Source of the DNA: Campylobacter fetus subsp. fetus
Lineage (GTDB): Bacteria; Campylobacterota; Campylobacteria; Campylobacterales; Campylobacteraceae
DNA length: 64,000 bases
Direction: 5' to 3'
NCBI RefSeq assembly: GCF_900475935.1
Contig: NZ_LS483431.1
Span: forward strand, 1,178,001-1,242,000
In this document: positions 28,808 through 38,219 of the stretch, one piece after another
Layout of the letters: each line of letters opens with the position of its first letter
How positions within the stretch are numbered: the stretch's first letter is position 1
Notes under the pieces: model-generated
Databases searched by the model: none
Seen by the model: only the letters and a program-made list of their open reading frames with translations
What the model was told of the DNA's origin: nothing
Made by a program: the position numbers and the translations under genes

Positions 28808-29416
28808 ATGTGTCAATTATATGTTTTAACTGACAAAGAACTCACTCCGCAAAACAGTATCTCCCAACAAATTTTAGAGCTCTTAAATTCAGGTATCAAG
28901 TTAATTCAATACAGAAACAAAACACAAGATCACGATATAAAATTACTCAAATCCATAGCTAATTTATGCGATGATTTTAACGCAAAGTTTATCATAAACG
29001 ATGATCCGTTTCTAGCAAAAGCTTGCGGTGCACACGGTGTTCATATCGGAAAAGACGATGAAGATATAAAAAAAGCAAAAGAGCTACTAGGTAAGAACTC
29101 CATTATAGGAGTTAGTTGTTACAATGACATAAATTTAGCGCTAAAAGCCCAAAAAGATGGTGCTTCTTACGTTGCTTTTGGAGCGATGTATCCAAGCCAA
29201 ACAAAGCCAAACGCTCCTCTTTGCGACCATAATACTATAAAAAAAGCAAAAGAGAATTTAAACGTTCCTATCTGTGTCATAGGTGGAATAAATGCTCTAA
29301 ATTTAAAAGAAGTTAGTGCTCTTATGCCTGATCTAATAGCTATAGTAAGTGCCGCTTACTCTCCAAAAAGTATCAGTGAAAACATAACAAATTTAAACAA
29401 TATAATAAGGAATTAA
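28808..29416 (+). CDS. thiE: Thiamine phosphate synthase
   Basis: 202 residues with a TIM-barrel. Motifs include LIQYRNKTQDHDIKLL near the N-terminus, FIINDDPFLAKACGAHGVHI, YVAFGAMYPSQTKPNA and PICVIGGINALNL. It joins the thiazole and pyrimidine phosphates to thiamine monophosphate in the cytosol. An AAGGA site precedes the ATG and the stop abuts the uppP ATG. No other thiamine gene or TPP riboswitch is visible nearby. Confidence 0.93.
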   Translation: MCQLYVLTDKELTPQNSISQQILELLNSGIKLIQYRNKTQDHDIKLLKSIANLCDDFNAKFIINDDPFLAKACGAHGVHIGKDDEDIKKAKELLGKNSIIGVSCYNDINLALKAQKDGASYVAFGAMYPSQTKPNAPLCDHNTIKKAKENLNVPICVIGGINALNLKEVSALMPDLIAIVSAAYSPKSISENITNLNNIIRN

Positions 29417-30193
29417 ATGGATTTTTTAAACGCAGTAATACTAGGAATAGTCGAGGGTCTGACCGAGTTTTTGCCTGTTAGCTCGACTGGGCATATGATA
29501 CTTAGCGCAAAGCTGCTTGGACTTGAGCAAACAAGCGTGTTAAAATGCTTTGAAGTTGTTATCCAGCTAGGAAGCATCTTAGCGGTCGTGTTTATGTTTT
29601 TTGATAGATTAAAAGAGGATTTTAACCTTTGGATAAAGCTTGCTATAGGCTTTGTGCCCACAGCTATCATCGGCTTTTTGGCTTACAAACACATAAAAAC
29701 ATTTTTTGAGCCAAGCACCGTTGCTTATATGCTCATCATCGGCGGTATCGTTTTTATAGTAGTTGAGCTTTGGCATAAAAAGATAAACTATGAGGGCGAT
29801 ACGAAAACCTTACACGAAGTGAGTTTCAAACAAGCTTTTATAATAGGACTTTCTCAATGCTTTGCCATGATACCCGGCACTTCAAGAAGTGGCTCTACCA
29901 TCATAACCGGTCTACTTTGCGGACTTAGTCGTGAAGTTGCGGCTAGATTTAGCTTTTTACTAGCCATCCCTACTATGTTTGCCGCAACTGCTTATGATAG
30001 CTATAAAAACGCAGATATTTTCGTGCAAAACAAAGAAGCTTTATGGATATTTTTAGTCGGCGGATTTATGGCATTTATAGTAGCTTTGATAGTTATCAAG
30101 CTGTTTTTAAAATTCGTATCTAAATTTAGCTATATCAGCTTTGGAATATATAGGATAATACTTGGTTCTATATTTTTAATCTATATTTTATAA
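29417..30193 (+). CDS. uppP: Undecaprenyl-diphosphatase UppP (BacA)
   Basis: 258 residues with about eight membrane segments. Catalytic motifs are GLTEFLPVSSTGHMIL near residue 14 and PGTSRSGSTI near 155. It dephosphorylates undecaprenyl pyrophosphate to recycle the lipid carrier for peptidoglycan and surface glycans, and gives bacitracin tolerance when abundant. It follows thiE without a gap, with AAGGAA within the thiE end. Confidence 0.96.
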   Translation: MDFLNAVILGIVEGLTEFLPVSSTGHMILSAKLLGLEQTSVLKCFEVVIQLGSILAVVFMFFDRLKEDFNLWIKLAIGFVPTAIIGFLAYKHIKTFFEPSTVAYMLIIGGIVFIVVELWHKKINYEGDTKTLHEVSFKQAFIIGLSQCFAMIPGTSRSGSTIITGLLCGLSREVAARFSFLLAIPTMFAATAYDSYKNADIFVQNKEALWIFLVGGFMAFIVALIVIKLFLKFVSKFSYISFGIYRIILGSIFLIYIL

Positions 30194-30271
30194 ATTAGAA
30201 ATAATAACCCTTAAAATAAATATAAAAGCAACTCTATGAAATGATCATAAGTTAGAAAAAATTTAATAATT

Positions 30272-31555
30272 TTATATGGTTTGTTTAACGGCTTCTTTTA
30301 TAGAATTTAAAAGATAATCTATATCATCTTTTGTATGAGTATAGTGCAGACTAACTCTTACAAAACCGGGCTTATTTAAAAACTCATCATCATCTTTAAG
30401 CCCGAGCAAGTCGTGTCCGTATGGTCCGGCGCAAGCGCAACCGGCGCGTGATTGAACGCCAAATTTAGCGCTTAAAGTATTTGCCAATACGTATGGAGAG
30501 ATATCTTTTATATTAAACGAAAATATGGGTAGTTTTAAAGCGGATTTCGGACAGTAGCAAATCATATTTTTTATACTTTTTAGACTATCTTCAAAGTACT
30601 CGAGATGCTGCTGTTCTATCTTTTTAATCCTATCTAAACCGATATCGTTTCTTAGTTTAAAAGCTAGATAACCTCTTATTAGCTCTATTATTCCAGGGGT
30701 TCCCGCATCTTCTAAAAGCTCGACATTATCTAAATATTTTACGCTTTTTCTACTTACATAGCTTACAGTACCACCACCTGCAAATGTAGGCTGAGCGCTG
30801 CTACAAAGCTCCTTTTTAATAACCAAAAGCCCAGAACTACCAACGCCGCCTAAAAGTTTATGAGGAGAAATAAAAAGTGCATCATATAGATCACAGGGTA
30901 TATTTTCATAAGGAGAAATACTTGAAGCGTCTAATGCCACTATACCGTTATATTTCTTTACCATTTTATATAAATTTGCAATATCGGTTTTGACGCCAGT
31001 TACATTTGAAGCAGCGCTAAAACTCGCTATAATTCTTCTATTTCTATTTATTTTCAAAACTCTATCTAGCTCACCCCAGTGGATACCGCCATCAAGAGCT
31101 AAAGGAACTCTATAAATTTCACAAAGACCGCTTCTAAAGCTAACTTCGTTGCTATGATGTTCATAAGGACTAACTATAACAAGAGGTAAAGAGTCGTTTT
31201 TTAAATTTGAAATTACGTTTTGAAGTATGGTTTTAGTCGCAGGAGGAAGATAAATTCCCATAATTTCTTGAAATTTTTTTATGGCTGCGGTACTCCCAAA
31301 TCCACAAGGCAAAAGATAAAAATCATCACTAATTTCCAAAAGCGTTTTCAATCCGTTTCTAGCATTTTCATAATAATTTGTAGTAATTTTCGCACAATCG
31401 CTACATTCACTATGAGTATTCGAATATGTATGCAATACTCTTAAAATTTCATCTTCGACGCCTTTGTATCCAAGTCCAGAAGCCGTCCAATCAAAATAAT
31501 AAATCCCCTCTTTTAAAATTATATTTTCTCTTACTTTTTCTAAATTTAGCAACAA
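30272..31555 (-). CDS. Class V aminotransferase / cysteine desulfurase-like PLP enzyme
   Basis: 427 residues of fold-type I. The PLP lysine is in DALFISPHKLLGGVGSSG, with VALDASS as the Asp motif. Near the C-terminus, QSRAGCACAGPYGHDLLG resembles the active-site cysteine loop of cysteine desulfurases. Residues YFDWTASGLGYKGVEDEILR begin the protein. Sulfur transfer is possible, but an aminotransferase role cannot be excluded. It is divergent from the conserved unknown gene at 31657, an arrangement also present in C. jejuni next to flgS, as I recall it. Confidence 0.82.
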   Translation of the reverse strand: MLLNLEKVRENIILKEGIYYFDWTASGLGYKGVEDEILRVLHTYSNTHSECSDCAKITTNYYENARNGLKTLLEISDDFYLLPCGFGSTAAIKKFQEIMGIYLPPATKTILQNVISNLKNDSLPLVIVSPYEHHSNEVSFRSGLCEIYRVPLALDGGIHWGELDRVLKINRNRRIIASFSAASNVTGVKTDIANLYKMVKKYNGIVALDASSISPYENIPCDLYDALFISPHKLLGGVGSSGLLVIKKELCSSAQPTFAGGGTVSYVSRKSVKYLDNVELLEDAGTPGIIELIRGYLAFKLRNDIGLDRIKKIEQQHLEYFEDSLKSIKNMICYCPKSALKLPIFSFNIKDISPYVLANTLSAKFGVQSRAGCACAGPYGHDLLGLKDDDEFLNKPGFVRVSLHYTHTKDDIDYLLNSIKEAVKQTI

Positions 31556-31656
31556 TATTTCCTAATTATTTTTATATAATTATACAACAAACAAGATTAA
31601 GATTTCAAATTTAAACTAGTTTTTTGTATAATTACTAAAACAATGAGGAGATAGTT

Positions 31657-32508
31657 ATAACAAGTAAATTTTTAGACTCCGGCAACGATACTGGAGTACA
31701 AAACATACTTGAGTTTTACTTTGTGTTTGATAGAATTTTGAAAAATTATGATAATATTTTTGAAGCTATCGAGTATGAAATTTTGCGTAATTATAAAAAT
31801 ATATCTAAACACTTTGATTTTGATGAAAATGATAAAGAGATAAAAATATTTCTCAAAAAACTTGCAAGAAGCGATAGAAAGCGATTTAACACATTAAAGC
31901 AAATTCCACGTAGAATAGGAAGCGTAATAATAAATAACTTATTATCAAAAAATATTATACAAATCGAAAAATCCAGAGAGATAAAACCGAAATCAACCAA
32001 ACATCACAAAATCAAAAAAGAACTAAGACACTATCAAGTCCAAGACAAAATACATTTTAAAAACAACTTTACAAGATTTTGGTTTAGATTTTGTGAGCCA
32101 AATTTAGAACTATTAGATAAAAATGAGTTTGAAACTGTTTTAAATTTAATAAAGCAAGGATTTGAACTATACTGTTCGCTGCCTTTTGAACTAGCGTGTA
32201 TGGAGCTTTTAGCAAAAGAGTTAAATATACAAAAAGAGTTAATTACAAGCTACTGGGATAAAGAAAACGAAATTGATATTTTTGTAGAATTCGATGGATT
32301 TACCGTAGTTGGAGAAGCAAAGTACAAAGATAGAAAAATATGCAAGAATGTATTAAATATACTTCAAGCAAAATGCAAAAGATCAAATTTAAATCCAAAT
32401 TTAATAGCACTATTTTCAAAATCAGGCTTTAGCAATGAACTTTTAAATTTAAAAAATGATAAAATACTATTATTTGAAATAAACGATTTTAAGGATATTT
32501 ATGAGTGA
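31657..32508 (+). CDS. Conserved protein of unknown function upstream of flgS, probable AUA start
   Basis: From the frame-opening stop at 31636, no ATG, GTG or TTG occurs before GTG at 31723, which has no ribosome site. A GAGGAG site (31645-31650) sits six bases before ATA at 31657. Translation from there adds 22 residues (ITSKFLDSGNDTGVQNILEF). This gives 283 residues. The N-terminal half is basic and helical; the C-terminal part (SYWDKENEIDIFVEFDGFTV and GEAKYKDR) resembles the DUF234 nuclease-like domain with a D-E-x-K arrangement. Its end overlaps flgS by eight bases. Function unknown. Confidence 0.6.
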   Translation: MTSKFLDSGNDTGVQNILEFYFVFDRILKNYDNIFEAIEYEILRNYKNISKHFDFDENDKEIKIFLKKLARSDRKRFNTLKQIPRRIGSVIINNLLSKNIIQIEKSREIKPKSTKHHKIKKELRHYQVQDKIHFKNNFTRFWFRFCEPNLELLDKNEFETVLNLIKQGFELYCSLPFELACMELLAKELNIQKELITSYWDKENEIDIFVEFDGFTVVGEAKYKDRKICKNVLNILQAKCKRSNLNPNLIALFSKSGFSNELLNLKNDKILLFEINDFKDIYE

Positions 32509-33502
32509 ATTATTGACAAACAACAGCGAAACAAAACATATTCAAGATGGATTAAAAAGTCTTATAGAACAGACTTATCTTATAGAAAAAGAATATAAAA
32601 CTTTAACCACTTCATATGCAAATTTACAAAAATTTATCCAAGACATCGTTGAGAGCTTAGGTGCGGCTTTATGGGTGATAGATATAGATGGCAAAGCCGT
32701 ACTAAAAAATGCAAAAGCAGATGAAAACGAGCATATCTTAAGCTTAATAGATTTTAGAAAAACAAATCAAGAAGTAGAATTTGGCTCGCAATTTTATGCT
32801 ATAAAAATCACTCAAAATGACGGAAATAAAATAATCCTAGCAACAGATATAAGCGATGAAAAAAGAAGTGCAAGACTCGTATCCATGGGAGCAGTAGCAG
32901 CTCATCTCTCGCATGAGATTAGAAATCCTATAGGATCTATTTCTTTGCTCACAAGCACTCTTTTAAAAAGAGCCGATGACAAAAATAGACCCCTCATAGA
33001 GGAGATACAAAAAGCTATTTTTAGAGTTGAGCGCATCATTAAAGCAACTCTGCTATTTACAAAAGGCGTATGTATAAACAAGCAGGTATTTAACTTAGAA
33101 AAGCTTGAGCAAAACTGTAAAGTAGCAATCTCTCAATATGCTTTTAGTAAAGAAATTAAGTTTGTCTTTAGTGGATTTAATTCAGAAATCATAGGCGATA
33201 TGGATCTGCTCGATATGGTTTTTAGTAATTTTATATTTAATGCTATAGACGCCATAGAAGAGGATGAAAGCGAAAGCGGAACGATAAAAATAGAGCATAA
33301 ATTTGAAAATAATGAACATAATTTTTATATAAGCGATAGCGGAGTAAAAATAGATAAAGATATCGTTTTTGAGCCGTTTAAAACGACAAAATTAAAAGGA
33401 AACGGGCTAGGACTCGCTCTTAGTATAGAGATTATCTCAGCCCACAAAGGAAGCATTGCTTTGCAAAATGATCCAAAAGTATTTACTATTAGCCTGCCTT
33501 AG
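32501..33502 (+). CDS. flgS: Flagellar sensor histidine kinase FlgS
   Basis: 333 residues with no membrane segment, so cytosolic. An N-terminal coiled coil (about 15-55) precedes a small PAS-like region, then the phospho-acceptor His138 in LSHEIRNPIGS and a HATPase domain with FSNFIFNAIDAIEEDE and GNGLGLALS. In Campylobacter FlgS phosphorylates FlgR, which activates RpoN-dependent middle and late flagellar genes in response to the export apparatus and MS ring. The 3' end runs 14 bases into the convergent dnaE 3' end. Confidence 0.9.
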   Translation: MSELLTNNSETKHIQDGLKSLIEQTYLIEKEYKTLTTSYANLQKFIQDIVESLGAALWVIDIDGKAVLKNAKADENEHILSLIDFRKTNQEVEFGSQFYAIKITQNDGNKIILATDISDEKRSARLVSMGAVAAHLSHEIRNPIGSISLLTSTLLKRADDKNRPLIEEIQKAIFRVERIIKATLLFTKGVCINKQVFNLEKLEQNCKVAISQYAFSKEIKFVFSGFNSEIIGDMDLLDMVFSNFIFNAIDAIEEDESESGTIKIEHKFENNEHNFYISDSGVKIDKDIVFEPFKTTKLKGNGLGLALSIEIISAHKGSIALQNDPKVFTISLP

Positions 33503-36500
33503 CTTCGTTTAGTATAGCATCTAACTCTGATTTGAACTCATCACTAACAATAAATTCAGTGCTGAAAATCATCACTTCTTTATCGTAATTATTAGTTATT
33601 CTAAGTAATAATCTTTTATTTCCATTTTTTTGATGATAAGAGTGAGCAAGTTGATAAATATAATTTATTTTTTGCTTATCTAAACTTATAATATCTATAT
33701 CAACTTCAAGCTTTCCTATTATAGTAGCAGAGGCGCTTTGTTCATTCACTCTAGACTCATATCGTCTTCTATTTGTTTTAAGAGTGAAATTTCCATCTTT
33801 TGCATCATCAAGACTGATGATCTGATTTATTATAGGTTTTGACTGAGCGTCTTTATTTGGAGCAACTTTAAAAGCGTATATTGTATCTTGTTCATCTTCG
33901 CTCATATTGGCTATGAATTTACTAGTAGAATCAAAAGCTATCATCTCGGAATTACCGCTTATATCAACTATATTTAATATAGCCATTTCCATACCGCTTT
34001 TAGTTGTTCTAATATTTATATGACTCATTTTCCCTATGATAAGTATTTCACTTTCTTTAGTTAAATTTGGAATATCTTTTATTGTAGCGTGCTTGATAGT
34101 ATCAAAATAATTTTGAAATTTAAATACTTCGTCATCCGTAAGCTTGCTTGATTTCAGCGTAAATCTCTTATATAAAGCATCATCAAGGCTTATTATGTCA
34201 TTTATTTTTAGCTTGAACTGCTGACCGTCTTTATTTAAAATAATTTTAAACGCATGTGGCTCATCAAGCTCATTTTGACTCATAGATTCTATTTTTTTAT
34301 ACTCGTCAAATGCGGTAGCTTCTATATTCCCATGAATATCAAGGATATTTATGATAGCCATTTTTTTACCTGTTTTTGTTATCTTTGTAGTTGTATCTTC
34401 TATCTTACCTACTACTAATATCTCACTTCCATCTTCTACATTTTCAAATTCACTTGATACTGTGTAATTTATCTTATCTATTTTATCTCTATACTCGTCT
34501 AATGGATGACCCGAAACATAAACTCCAAGTATCTCTTGCTCGAATTTCAATATCTCTTTTTTATCAAATTCATCTTTGATATTAACAAGATCAACGCTTA
34601 TCTCACTCATACTATCATCATCGCTAAATAGAGAATTTGTAGCATTCTTTTTGATATCCGATATACGTTTTGAGTTTTCTATGATAGTTTCTAGATTATG
34701 TATGAGCATCTTTCTAGTAAAACCAAAGTCATCAAATGCGCCAGATTTTATAAGAGATTCAAAAACGCGTCTATTTACAGTCGTGCAATCTGTTTTTGAT
34801 ATAAAGCTATCAACGCTTTCAAAAGGACCGTCTTCTCTAGCTTTTATGATATCTTCCACAGCGCCTACTCCAACGCCTTTTATCGCTGCCATGCCGTATA
34901 TAATAGAGTCGCTTCCATCTTTTTGTATAACGCTAAACTCCCTTACCGAATAATTTACATTTGGAGGAAGTAGCTTTATATTAAGTCTTTTTATCTCATC
35001 GATATATTTTATAATTTTATCTATATTGTTCTCTTCGCTAGTAAGCAAAGCAGCCATAAATTCTGCCGGATAATATGTTTTTAAATACGCTGTTTGAAAA
35101 GTTATAAGCGCATAAGCCGCTGAGTGGGATTTGTTAAATCCATACTCTGCAAATTTCATAATAAGCTCAAAAAGTGCGTCTGCTTTGCCTTCATCAAAGC
35201 CGTTTCTTTTTGCTCCTTCTAAATACTGAGTTTTGAGATGCAACATTTCATCTTCTTTTTTCTTACTCATAGCGCGCCTTACAAGATCCGCGCCTCCAAG
35301 GCTAAATCCTCCGACTGTTTGAACAACTTGCATAACTTGCTCTTGATAAACTATAACTCCGTACGTCGGTTCGAGTATAGGTTTTAAAGCGGCGAAAGCG
35401 TATTCTATCTTTTTCTTACCGTGCTTAATATCTATAAAATCATCAACCATTCCGGAATTCAAAGGTCCGGGACGATAAAGCGCTATCATAGCTATGATAT
35501 CTTCAAAACAATCCGGTCTAAGCTTCGCAGCAAGAGATTGCATACCGCTTGACTCTATCTGAAATATACCCAGAGTATTTCCGCTTTGAATAGTTTCATA
35601 AGTTTTTTGATCGTTGAAATCTATTTTTTCCCATAAAATATCTACGCCAAAACGCTCTTTAATTAGTTTTTTTGCATTATCGATTACTGTTAGAGTTTTA
35701 AGTCCCAAGAAGTCAAATTTGATAAGATCAACATCTTCAAGGTAATCTTTTGTGTATTGAGTTACATAATGACCGGCTTCGGCATTGCTTTGTTTCCACA
35801 AAGGAGCCTTTTTCCATAGCTCTTCATTGCTTATAACAATACCTGCAGCATGCATTCCGGGGTTTCTATTCAATCCTTCAAGCTCACAAGAATATTCCCA
35901 AACCTGCTTTGCTAAGTCATTTTTTGCTATAAGTTCACCTATTTTCGGCTCTTTTTCGAACGCTCCATCTTCCATATCGCCTTTTTTATTTTTATGCGCT
36001 TTTAAAGTAATTCCCAACTCATCTGGTATAAGTTTTGCCATAGCATCTGCTTCGGAATATGGCATACCCATAACTCTTGCAACGTCTCTTATAACGCCTT
36101 TTGCCAAAAGCTTACCAAATGTTGCTACTTGGGCGACGTTGTATTCCCCATACTTTTCTATGACGTAATCTATAACTTCCCCTCGCCTATTTTGGCAAAA
36201 ATCCACATCGATATCTGGCATACTTATACGCTCTGGATTTAAAAATCTTTCAAATAGCAAGTTATAAGGCAACGGATCAATATCAGTAATGCGAAGAGCG
36301 TAAGCTACAAGGCTTCCAGCTGCACTTCCACGCCCAGGACCTACTGGAATTCCTCGTCTTTTTGCTTCGTTTATGAAGTCGGCCACTATAAGCATATAGC
36401 CCGGAAATTTCATATTATTTATCGTATTTATCTCAAGATCTAATCTATCTTTATAAATTTGATGCTTAGACGGATCGATAAACTCGAGTCTTTTTTCAAG

Positions 36501-37484
36501 TCCTTGTTTGCACTCATACTCAAACAAAAAACTATCATTTTCTAAATCATATTCATTTTGCGGATGAGGCAGGATTATACCGCGCTCTTTTGCATATTCT
36601 TGAGTAAATTTAAAATTTGGTGGAGTAGCGTCTCCTAATTTTATTTCTAAATTGCACTTTTCTACTATCTCGTTTGTATTTTCTATAACTTCTGGCATAT
36701 CGGCAAAAATAGCGCTCATCTCATCAGCCGATTTGGCATAAAACTCGCTTAGAACTTGTTCTCGTACTTTATCATCGAAATTTTTATTTGCTGAGATATA
36801 TACAAATATCTTTTGAGCCACTGCACTATCTTTTGTGGTATAATGGGCATCGTTTGTAGCTATTAGTTTTATACCGGTTTCCATAGAAAGCCTGATTATA
36901 TCATCATCTATTCGTTGTTGATCACCTATACCGTGTCTCATAATCTCAAGATAAAAATCATCGCCAAATATATCTTTATATTCCAAAGCAACTCTTTTGG
37001 CAGATTCATATCCGCCGGCTCCTCTTTTTAAATTTCTATCACTCAAATTTAAATGGAAATTTACTTCTCCAGCAAGGCATGCAGAGCTGCATACTAAACC
37101 TTCGCTATGTTCTCTTAAAAGTTTTTTGTTGATTCTTGGATAGTAGTAATATCCTTTTATATACGACATTGAGCTAAGATACATAAGATTTTGATATCCT
37201 ACCTCATTTTTAGCAAATAGACAAAGGTGAAATCTCTGCCTACTCTCTTTGTTGCTTATATCTTCGTGATTATGTATATAAGCTTCAAGTCCTATGATAG
37301 GTTTTATACCCTCGGCTTTCATAGTTTTATAAAAATCAAGCGCCCCATACATATTTCCGTGATCGGTTATAGCGCATGATTTTATATTTAGCTCTTTTAA
37401 TCTTTTGGCTAAAACTTTTATCTTGTTTGCACCGTCTAACAATGAATATTCGGTATGTAAATGTAAATGTGTGAAATCGCTCAT
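33489..37484 (-). CDS. dnaE: DNA polymerase III alpha subunit
   Basis: 1331 residues. The N-terminal PHP domain has HLHLHTEYSLLDGANK and ITDHGNMYG. The polymerase core includes GRGSAAGSLVAYALRITD and catalytic Asp residues in MPDIDVDFCQNRRGEV. Helix-hairpin-helix and OB regions follow. It is about 125 residues longer than I recall for C. jejuni DnaE (about 1200). The excess equals a second copy of the OB-fold region: residues 1020-1111 and 1145-1236 align along their length, separated by a 33-residue linker. It is the replicative chain-elongation subunit. The gene is single on its strand. Confidence 0.95.
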   Translation of the reverse strand: MSDFTHLHLHTEYSLLDGANKIKVLAKRLKELNIKSCAITDHGNMYGALDFYKTMKAEGIKPIIGLEAYIHNHEDISNKESRQRFHLCLFAKNEVGYQNLMYLSSMSYIKGYYYYPRINKKLLREHSEGLVCSSACLAGEVNFHLNLSDRNLKRGAGGYESAKRVALEYKDIFGDDFYLEIMRHGIGDQQRIDDDIIRLSMETGIKLIATNDAHYTTKDSAVAQKIFVYISANKNFDDKVREQVLSEFYAKSADEMSAIFADMPEVIENTNEIVEKCNLEIKLGDATPPNFKFTQEYAKERGIILPHPQNEYDLENDSFLFEYECKQGLEKRLEFIDPSKHQIYKDRLDLEINTINNMKFPGYMLIVADFINEAKRRGIPVGPGRGSAAGSLVAYALRITDIDPLPYNLLFERFLNPERISMPDIDVDFCQNRRGEVIDYVIEKYGEYNVAQVATFGKLLAKGVIRDVARVMGMPYSEADAMAKLIPDELGITLKAHKNKKGDMEDGAFEKEPKIGELIAKNDLAKQVWEYSCELEGLNRNPGMHAAGIVISNEELWKKAPLWKQSNAEAGHYVTQYTKDYLEDVDLIKFDFLGLKTLTVIDNAKKLIKERFGVDILWEKIDFNDQKTYETIQSGNTLGIFQIESSGMQSLAAKLRPDCFEDIIAMIALYRPGPLNSGMVDDFIDIKHGKKKIEYAFAALKPILEPTYGVIVYQEQVMQVVQTVGGFSLGGADLVRRAMSKKKEDEMLHLKTQYLEGAKRNGFDEGKADALFELIMKFAEYGFNKSHSAAYALITFQTAYLKTYYPAEFMAALLTSEENNIDKIIKYIDEIKRLNIKLLPPNVNYSVREFSVIQKDGSDSIIYGMAAIKGVGVGAVEDIIKAREDGPFESVDSFISKTDCTTVNRRVFESLIKSGAFDDFGFTRKMLIHNLETIIENSKRISDIKKNATNSLFSDDDSMSEISVDLVNIKDEFDKKEILKFEQEILGVYVSGHPLDEYRDKIDKINYTVSSEFENVEDGSEILVVGKIEDTTTKITKTGKKMAIINILDIHGNIEATAFDEYKKIESMSQNELDEPHAFKIILNKDGQQFKLKINDIISLDDALYKRFTLKSSKLTDDEVFKFQNYFDTIKHATIKDIPNLTKESEILIIGKMSHINIRTTKSGMEMAILNIVDISGNSEMIAFDSTSKFIANMSEDEQDTIYAFKVAPNKDAQSKPIINQIISLDDAKDGNFTLKTNRRRYESRVNEQSASATIIGKLEVDIDIISLDKQKINYIYQLAHSYHQKNGNKRLLLRITNNYDKEVMIFSTEFIVSDEFKSELDAILNEAKAG
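33777..34427 (-). repeat. Internal duplication in dnaE encoding two OB-fold units
   Basis: Bases 34152-34427 and 33777-34052 encode two 92-residue units. Shared landmarks are SEILVVGK / SEILIIGK, KMAIINILDIHGN / EMAILNIVDISGN, and NDIISLDDA / NQIISLDDA, each ending in FTLK. The units are diverged, so this is an old duplication rather than an assembly artefact. Confidence 0.85.
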
Positions 37485-37555
37485 TAGTTTTCCTTATTTG
37501 ATAAATTGTATCATATAAGTACTAAAATAAAGCTTACTCGTATTAAATTTTGTAG

Positions 37556-37580
37556 AAAAAAAGGGCTTGAAACAAGCCCG
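37556..37580 (-). terminator. Rho-independent terminator of the RRM protein gene
   Basis: On the minus strand, GGGCTTG and CAAGCCC form a perfect seven-pair stem with a TTT loop, followed by seven T. It lies just after the stop at 37588. It also separates this gene from dnaE. Confidence 0.9.
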
Positions 37581-37587
37581 TTTGAGA

Positions 37588-37836
37588 TTAATCTCTTGGT
37601 CTAGCCTCATTTACTCTAAGTGCTCTACCGCCAACTTCTTTGCCATTGGTTCCTTCAATAGCTTTTTTTGCTTGTTCATCACTACTCATTTCGACAAATC
37701 CAAAACCTTTAGAACGATTTGTTTCTTTATCTTTTACAATTTTTGCGCGTGTAACTTCACCAAAACTACTAAAAACTTCTCTAAGCTCAGACTCTGTCAT
37801 TCGATATGACAGATTACCAACATAAATGTTAATCAC
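37588..37836 (-). CDS. Small RRM-domain RNA-binding protein
   Basis: 82 residues making a single RNA-recognition motif: RNP2 is IYVGNLSY (3-10) and RNP1 is RSKGFGFVEM, with ALRVNEARPRD at the end. Similar single-RRM proteins are found in cyanobacteria and Campylobacterota and bind single-stranded RNA. The start is GTG (37836) after AAGGA at nine bases. It is monocistronic, closed by its own terminator. Target RNAs are unknown. Confidence 0.9.
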   Translation of the reverse strand: MINIYVGNLSYRMTESELREVFSSFGEVTRAKIVKDKETNRSKGFGFVEMSSDEQAKKAIEGTNGKEVGGRALRVNEARPRD

Positions 37837-38219
37837 AACTACTATTCCTTACTGCTATTTATTCCGTATAAATTCGGTTGATATAATAATACCTAAATTA
37901 ACCATAAAAAGCTATAGTAAATCTAAACTTTTCGTAAATATTTTCAAAATTTGTAAAAATTTGTTACAAAGCAATATAAAATTATACTTTTTATATTAAT
38001 AATATTTATATAATAACTTTCATTTATACATTACTTATAAAAAGCAATATTATAAAATTTATACAAAAAAAATAAGATATATTTTAAATTTATCACATAT
38101 TGTTACAAATTTACACATATATTTTTATAAATTTATTCAAATATTAAATTTAATATTACTTATTATTATATTTTTTTGTATTATTTATATTGATACCTTA
38201 AAAAAATATAGGGGGAAAT
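37837..38219. other. Very AT-rich divergent promoter region between RRM gene and putA
   Basis: 383 bases without a gene. It must hold the promoters of both divergent genes. The ten-base sequence TTGTTACAAA occurs twice (37961-37970 and 38100-38109). An AGGGGGA ribosome site precedes the putA ATG. A TATATT element near 38190 could be a -10. No RNA gene seen. Confidence 0.55.

Noticed and set aside
35785-36168. 127-codon open frame on the plus strand (and 125 codons at 34576-34953)
   Set aside because: Both are antisense to dnaE, rich in Ser/Phe/Ile typical of reversed AT-rich coding DNA, and lack family resemblance.
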